Origin: Nitrospirota bacterium
GTDB taxonomy: Bacteria; Nitrospirota; Nitrospiria; Nitrospirales; Nitrospiraceae
Direction of reading: 5' to 3'
Length of the DNA stretch: 64,000 nt
Assembly: GCA_026387665.1 (NCBI GenBank)
Contig: JAPLLG010000004.1
Coordinates: 1-64,000 of the forward strand
Shown here: piece after piece, positions 60,049-64,000 of the stretch
Layout: the number at the start of each line of letters is the position of its first letter
Position numbering within the stretch: position 1 is the first letter of the stretch
The notes under the pieces: generated by a model
Seen by the model: only the letters and a program-made list of their open reading frames with translations
What the model was told of the DNA's origin: nothing
Database searches by the model: none
Program-made: the position numbers and the translations under genes

Positions 60049-61592
60049 GCCGCTCACGCGCGACTGAAGCCACAACGGTGAAGAAGCCGGCCGGGGCAGA
60101 CCGGCAGGGACGGATTGCCGGCCTGGCGGTCGTCGTGATGGCTGCGGGCTTGGGAAAGCGGATGCATTCAAAGCAGGCGAAGGTGCTGCATCCTGTGGCG
60201 GGCCAGGCGATGGTGCTCTATTCGGTCGGACTCGGATTGCGCATCGCCGGAGAGCCTGTGGCGGTCGTGGTCGGCCATCAGGCAGAGCTGGTTCGCCAGG
60301 CGATCGATCGGGCTGTGTCTGGCAAGAGCGGCGCGCGAGTGTCGATCGTCGAGCAACGGAAGCAATTGGGCACGGGCCATGCGGTGTTGCAGAGCCGTCC
60401 GGTGTTCGGGGTGGGCAAGCGGGGCGCTCCCTCCAGCTATTTGATTCTGAACGGCGATACGCCGCTGCTCCGGGAAGAGACCGTGCGTGAACTCCTGCGC
60501 GTGCATGAAGCGGAGCGCGCGACCGTGACTCTTCTGACCGCGGAGCTGGACGACGCGAGCGGCTATGGGCGGGTTGTCCGTGCTCCTTCAGCCGAACGGA
60601 GCGTCGTTCGCATCGTCGAGGATCGTGATGCCAATGATACGGAGCGATCGATCCATGAAATCAACGTGGGCACCTATGTGGTCGACGGGGAGTTTCTTTT
60701 CAGCGCGCTGGAAAAGCTCGACCCCAGCAATGCCCAAGGGGAATATTATTTGACGGATATCGTCCGGCTCGCGGAACGCGCCGGACGGCGTATCGCAGCG
60801 GTCGTGCTCGACGATCCCGATGAAGGACTGGGCGTCAATACCAGGCGGCAGCTCGCCGAGGCGGAGCAGGTGGTGCGATGGCAGATCCGGGACCGGTGGC
60901 TGGATGCGGGGGTGACGATGATCGATCCTGCCTCGACCTGGATCGACGCGACCGTCACGATCGGGAAAGACACGGTGCTCTATCCCAACGTGACGCTCGA
61001 AGGGGCGACGGTCATCGGGGAAGATTGCCTGCTACGTTCCCATACGCGACTGACGGATTGTACTATTGGCAACGGGGTCGAGATTCTGGACCATTGCCTG
61101 TTTGCCGGCTCGCAGATCGAGGACGGCGCGCGATTGGGCCCCTTCGTGCATCTGCGGCCAGGCGTGGTGGTGCGGAAGAAGGCGAAGGTTGGGAACTTTG
61201 TCGAGATGAAGAAGACTGACTTGGGTGAAGGGTCGCAGGCGAACCATCTGAGTTACCTGGGGGATGCGAAGATCGGGAAAGGGGTGAACGTCGGCGCCGG
61301 CACCATCACCTGTAACTACGACGGGTCGCGGAAGTTTCAGACGGTCATTGGCGACGGAGTTTTTCTCGGGAGCGATATTCAGCTGGTCGCGCCGGTGACG
61401 GTGGGGGAAGGAGCCGTCATTGCAGCCGGCACCACGGTCACGGAGGATGTGCCGGCTCATGCGCTGGCGATCGGGCGGGTGGTGCAAGTGAATCGTGCTG
61501 GATGGGCGGCGCGCCGCCGAGCCTTGGTGACGGCAGTACCGGCCAAGGCGGCGAAGAAGCCCGCGGCAAGCCAACCCAAGAAGCGGAAATAG
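60045..61592 (+). CDS. glmU: Bifunctional N-acetylglucosamine-1-phosphate uridylyltransferase/glucosamine-1-phosphate acetyltransferase
   Basis: This 515-residue protein. A basic 28-residue N-terminal extension precedes the uridylyltransferase domain (VVVMAAGLGKRMHSKQAKVLHPVAG, ILNGDTPLL). The left-handed beta-helix domain begins near residue 300 (ITIGKDTV-type hexapeptides; NFVEMKKTDLGEGSQANHLSYLGDAKIG). It produces UDP-GlcNAc for peptidoglycan, lipid A and the QuiNAc-type sugars of the polysaccharide locus. It is followed 10 nt later by glmS, as in many bacteria. Confidence 0.95.
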   Translation: MSRSRATEATTVKKPAGADRQGRIAGLAVVVMAAGLGKRMHSKQAKVLHPVAGQAMVLYSVGLGLRIAGEPVAVVVGHQAELVRQAIDRAVSGKSGARVSIVEQRKQLGTGHAVLQSRPVFGVGKRGAPSSYLILNGDTPLLREETVRELLRVHEAERATVTLLTAELDDASGYGRVVRAPSAERSVVRIVEDRDANDTERSIHEINVGTYVVDGEFLFSALEKLDPSNAQGEYYLTDIVRLAERAGRRIAAVVLDDPDEGLGVNTRRQLAEAEQVVRWQIRDRWLDAGVTMIDPASTWIDATVTIGKDTVLYPNVTLEGATVIGEDCLLRSHTRLTDCTIGNGVEILDHCLFAGSQIEDGARLGPFVHLRPGVVVRKKAKVGNFVEMKKTDLGEGSQANHLSYLGDAKIGKGVNVGAGTITCNYDGSRKFQTVIGDGVFLGSDIQLVAPVTVGEGAVIAAGTTVTEDVPAHALAIGRVVQVNRAGWAARRRALVTAVPAKAAKKPAASQPKKRK

Positions 61593-61601
61593 GTAGCTCG
61601 T

Positions 61602-63431
61602 ATGTGTGGAATCGTCGGATATGTGGGAGATCAGGAGGCGGTGCCGATTCTCATCGGTGGCCTGGCCAAGCTGGAGTATCGAGGATATGACTCGGCCGGC
61701 GTCGCGGTGCTGCAGGGCGAGAAGATTGAAGTCCGGCGCAGCGTCGGTAAGCTCGCCAATCTTCAGAAGTCGCTTAAGGAAAAAGAGCTGAGCGGCACCG
61801 TGGGGATCGGCCACACACGTTGGGCGACGCACGGGAAGCCCTCGGAGCAAAATGCCCATCCGCACCGCTCGAAGGGTTGTGTACTCGTGCATAACGGCAT
61901 CATCGAAAACTATCAGCCGTTGAAACAGCAATTGGAGAACGAGGGGTACAAGTTTCACTCGGAAACGGATACGGAAGTGGTCGCGCACCTGATCGACAAA
62001 TATTTCCAGCCTGGCGTGAAGCTGGCTGAGGCAGTGCGAGCTGCGACGAAGGACGTACGAGGGAGTTATGCGCTTGCCGTCATTTCGGAGCGGGAACCGG
62101 GGACGATGATCGCGGCGCGCGCGGGCTGCCCGCTGGTCGTGGGCACCACGGCCACAGCCTCCTTCGTCGCCTCCGACGTCATGGCGATGCTGGCCCATAC
62201 CCGTGATGTGACGTATCTCGAAGAGGGGGATTTGGCGGTTGTGACCGCGGCGGATATCCATCTCATTGACATCGAGGGACGCCCGGTGAAACGGAAATTG
62301 ACGAAGATCACCTGGGATGCCTCCGCGGCGGAAAAGGGCGGCTTTCCGCATTTCATGCTGAAGGAAATTCACGAGCAGCCGCAGACGATCCTCGATACGA
62401 TGCGCGGGCGCTATTCCTATGATACCGGCGAGGCGGATCTGCCAGATATCGGCTTGACGCCAAAAGAGTTTGCCGCAGTCGGCCGGATTTGGATCGTGGC
62501 TTGCGGCACGTCGTGGCACGCGGGGCTGGTGGGGAAGTATCTGCTGGAGGAGATGGTCCGTACGCCGGTGCAGGTGGATATCGCCAGCGAATTCCGTTAT
62601 CGCGATCCGCTGGTCGAGAAAGACGATCTCTTTATCACGATCTCGCAGTCCGGCGAGACGGCGGACACGCTGGCCGCAGCGCGTGAGGCGAAGGAAAAGG
62701 GAGCGCGGGTCGTGTCGATCGTGAACGTGGTGGGCAGCACTCTGGCCCGCGAATCGGACGGAGTGCTCTATACCCATTGCGGGCCGGAGATCGGCGTCGC
62801 CTCGACCAAGGCCTTCACCGCGCAACTCACGGCGCTCTACATGTTGGCGCTGCATTTAGGCCGCGTGCGCGGAACCCTGGCGGTTGCGGACGGCAAGGCC
62901 TGGCTTGATCGCCTTGTCCGGCTTCCTGTATTGGTCGAGCAGGTGCTCGGTCGGGAGGCGGAGATCGTGGCGATTGCCAAGCGCTATCACAAGAAGCGAA
63001 ATTTTTTGTTCCTCGGGCGCGGCATCAACTATCCGATCGCGCTCGAAGGAGCCTTGAAGCTGAAAGAAGTGTCCTATATCCATGCCGAAGGTTATGCGGC
63101 GGGAGAGATGAAGCATGGCCCGATCGCGCTCATCGACAAGGACATGCCAGTCGTTGTGTTGGCGCCGAAAGACCGGTTGTATGAAAAGACCGTGAGCAAT
63201 CTGATGGAAGTGAAGGCCCGGCATGCGCCGGTCATTGCGTTGGTGGCGGAAGGCGAACGGGAGCTGGGAAAGATCGCCGATGCGGTCTTCACGATTCCCG
63301 ACACCCATCCCCTGTTGTCGCCGATTTTGTTTACGATTCCCTTGCAGCTTTTAGCCTATCATGTCGCAGTGTTGCGAGGGGCGGATGTGGATCAGCCTCG
63401 GAACTTGGCCAAAAGTGTGACGGTTGAATGA
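61602..63431 (+). CDS. glmS: Glutamine-fructose-6-phosphate aminotransferase (isomerising)
   Basis: This 609-residue protein. Its glutaminase domain begins with the nucleophile Cys2 (MCGIVGYVGD) and RGYDSAGVAVL. Two SIS domains follow (ACGTSWHAGLVGKYLLEE, ISQSGETADTLAAAREAKEKGA and FLGRGINYPIALEGALKLKEVSYIHAEGYAAGEMKHGPIALID), and the C-terminus is PRNLAKSVTVE. It forms glucosamine-6-phosphate. An antisense frame of 607 codons across glmU/glmS is a shadow. Confidence 0.96.
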   Translation: MCGIVGYVGDQEAVPILIGGLAKLEYRGYDSAGVAVLQGEKIEVRRSVGKLANLQKSLKEKELSGTVGIGHTRWATHGKPSEQNAHPHRSKGCVLVHNGIIENYQPLKQQLENEGYKFHSETDTEVVAHLIDKYFQPGVKLAEAVRAATKDVRGSYALAVISEREPGTMIAARAGCPLVVGTTATASFVASDVMAMLAHTRDVTYLEEGDLAVVTAADIHLIDIEGRPVKRKLTKITWDASAAEKGGFPHFMLKEIHEQPQTILDTMRGRYSYDTGEADLPDIGLTPKEFAAVGRIWIVACGTSWHAGLVGKYLLEEMVRTPVQVDIASEFRYRDPLVEKDDLFITISQSGETADTLAAAREAKEKGARVVSIVNVVGSTLARESDGVLYTHCGPEIGVASTKAFTAQLTALYMLALHLGRVRGTLAVADGKAWLDRLVRLPVLVEQVLGREAEIVAIAKRYHKKRNFLFLGRGINYPIALEGALKLKEVSYIHAEGYAAGEMKHGPIALIDKDMPVVVLAPKDRLYEKTVSNLMEVKARHAPVIALVAEGERELGKIADAVFTIPDTHPLLSPILFTIPLQLLAYHVAVLRGADVDQPRNLAKSVTVE

Positions 63432-63477
63432 GCATCCTTGTTTGAAGATCCTTGAAGAATAGAGGGGAATGAGACGC

Positions 63478-63780
63478 GTGGAAATTACCAAACAGGAAGT
63501 GGAGAAGGTCGCGAAGCTGGCGCGGCTGGAGTTGACGGAGAGTGAGAAGGCGGCCTTTGCCAAGCAGCTGAGCCAGATCCTCACGCATGTGGAAACGCTG
63601 AAACAGTACGATACCACTGGCGTTGAGCCGACGGCCACGGTGTTGGGGCAGGCCAATGTGTTCCGCCCCGATGAGGCGCGGCCGTCTCTATCTGTCGATC
63701 GAGCGGTGGCCAATGCGCCGGAGTCGGCCGACGGGTTCTTTGTAGTGCCAAAAATTATTGAAGATCGCCAACCCCTTTAA
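63478..63780 (+). CDS. gatC: Glutamyl/aspartyl-tRNA amidotransferase subunit C
   Basis: This protein is about 100 residues from GTG 63478; ATG 63469 would add three. It has the GatC pattern EITKQEVEKVAKLARLELTESEKAAFAKQLSQILTHVETL, then FRPDEARPSL and PESADGFFVVPKII. It stabilises the GatA/GatB amidotransferase that corrects Glu-tRNA(Gln). gatA and gatB are not within this window. panD follows after 19 nt. Confidence 0.9.
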   Translation: MEITKQEVEKVAKLARLELTESEKAAFAKQLSQILTHVETLKQYDTTGVEPTATVLGQANVFRPDEARPSLSVDRAVANAPESADGFFVVPKIIEDRQPL

Positions 63781-63799
63781 GCAAGCAAGCGAGGTTTGA

Positions 63800-64000
63800 A
63801 TGTTCAGGCAAATGTTGCGGTCGAAAATTCATCGGGCCACGGTCACGGAGTCCTGCCTCGATTATGAAGGCAGCCTCACGATCGATGAGAATCTGATGGA
63901 AGCAGCGGGGATTTTGCCCTATGAGGCGATTGTCTGTTCCAATCTGAATAACGGCGAGCGGTTCATGACCTATGCGATGGCGGGCAAGCGCGGCGCGGGC
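63800..64000 (+). CDS. panD: Aspartate 1-decarboxylase (partial, runs off the window)
   Basis: The frame from ATG 63800 is open to the window end (67 codons). [29 protein letters not shown] matches the PanD N-terminus, including the Gly-Ser pair at which the proenzyme self-cleaves to form its pyruvoyl group. [29 protein letters not shown] continues the match. It makes beta-alanine for pantothenate. The C-terminal half is outside the window. Confidence 0.9.
   Translation, partial: MFRQMLRSKIHRATVTESCLDYEGSLTIDENLMEAAGILPYEAIVCSNLNNGERFMTYAMAGKRGAG

Noticed and set aside
61032-62855. 607-codon antisense frame across glmU and glmS
   Set aside because: It spans two strongly supported genes on the other strand and shows no family motif.
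1-64000. tRNA, rRNA, insertion sequences or prophage
   Set aside because: I saw no cloverleaf-like or rRNA sequences, transposases, integrases or phage structural genes while reading both strands. A tRNA scan would settle the tRNA point.

Overview
The window is about 64 kb of moderately GC-rich bacterial chromosome with the genes of a Gram-negative bacterium: O-antigen or exopolysaccharide machinery, a KdsC phosphatase, a TonB-dependent receptor and a DegP-type protease. Protein families, gene order and a repeated hairpin element that abuts stop codons are most reminiscent of Nitrospira (Nitrospirota). That placement is an inference from resemblance; no rRNA or other marker gene is present to settle it.

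Region 1 (about 1-38,200) is a surface-polysaccharide locus, almost all on the + strand with many ATGA overlaps. It opens with a leader rich in inverted repeats, a broken four-helix-bundle (23S rRNA intervening-sequence type) gene and a NusG/RfaH/UpxY-like elongation factor whose start codon overlaps the end of the broken gene. Then come a Nudix hydrolase, a Wzx-like flippase, GT2 glycosyltransferases, a B12-type radical SAM protein, and a nucleotide-sugar module. This module holds an HddA-like heptose kinase, a GDP-fucose-synthase-like SDR, a minimal two-subunit TPP enzyme, a DegT-family protein whose PLP lysine is replaced by histidine as in ColD, an HddC-like guanylyltransferase and another SDR. 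Two methyltransferases, further glycosyltransferases, an AsnB-type amidotransferase, a WbpV/WbpL/O-antigen ligase/WbpM-like set and dTDP-sugar genes (rfbA, rfbB, rfbD, no rfbC) follow. A more AT-rich block (28.3-33.8 kb) carries a GT-C-like membrane protein, a GtrB-like transferase, a SPASM radical SAM protein and a VTT membrane protein. KdsC, ManC, ManB and a DUF3108 protein close the region.

Region 2 (38.2-49 kb) is housekeeping: fructose-1,6-bisphosphatase and class I aldolase, a Do-type periplasmic protease, IspD-IspF-CysE, then on the minus strand TruA, an N-acetylmuramoyl-L-alanine amidase, TatD and DAHP synthase, with a NYN/YacP-like gene on the + strand.

Region 3 (49-55.2 kb) looks like a metal-handling group: a His-rich small secreted protein, a TonB-dependent receptor, a short His-rich TonB-C-like protein, a PAP2 phosphatase, a CobW/G3E GTPase and a CDF cation exporter.

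Region 4 (55.2-64 kb) is housekeeping again: MetG, HolB and Tmk on the minus strand, then a DUF502 membrane protein, GlmU, GlmS, GatC and the start of PanD on the + strand. GlmU/GlmS, ManC/ManB and FBPase/aldolase would supply precursors to the polysaccharide genes.

The most notable points are the predicted branched-sugar module (8.0-13.3 kb), the hairpin element family with compensatory stem changes, the nonsense-mutated four-helix-bundle gene coupled to the specialised NusG, and low-complexity repeat words that form the ends of several proteins. No tRNA, rRNA, CRISPR array or insertion sequence was found.
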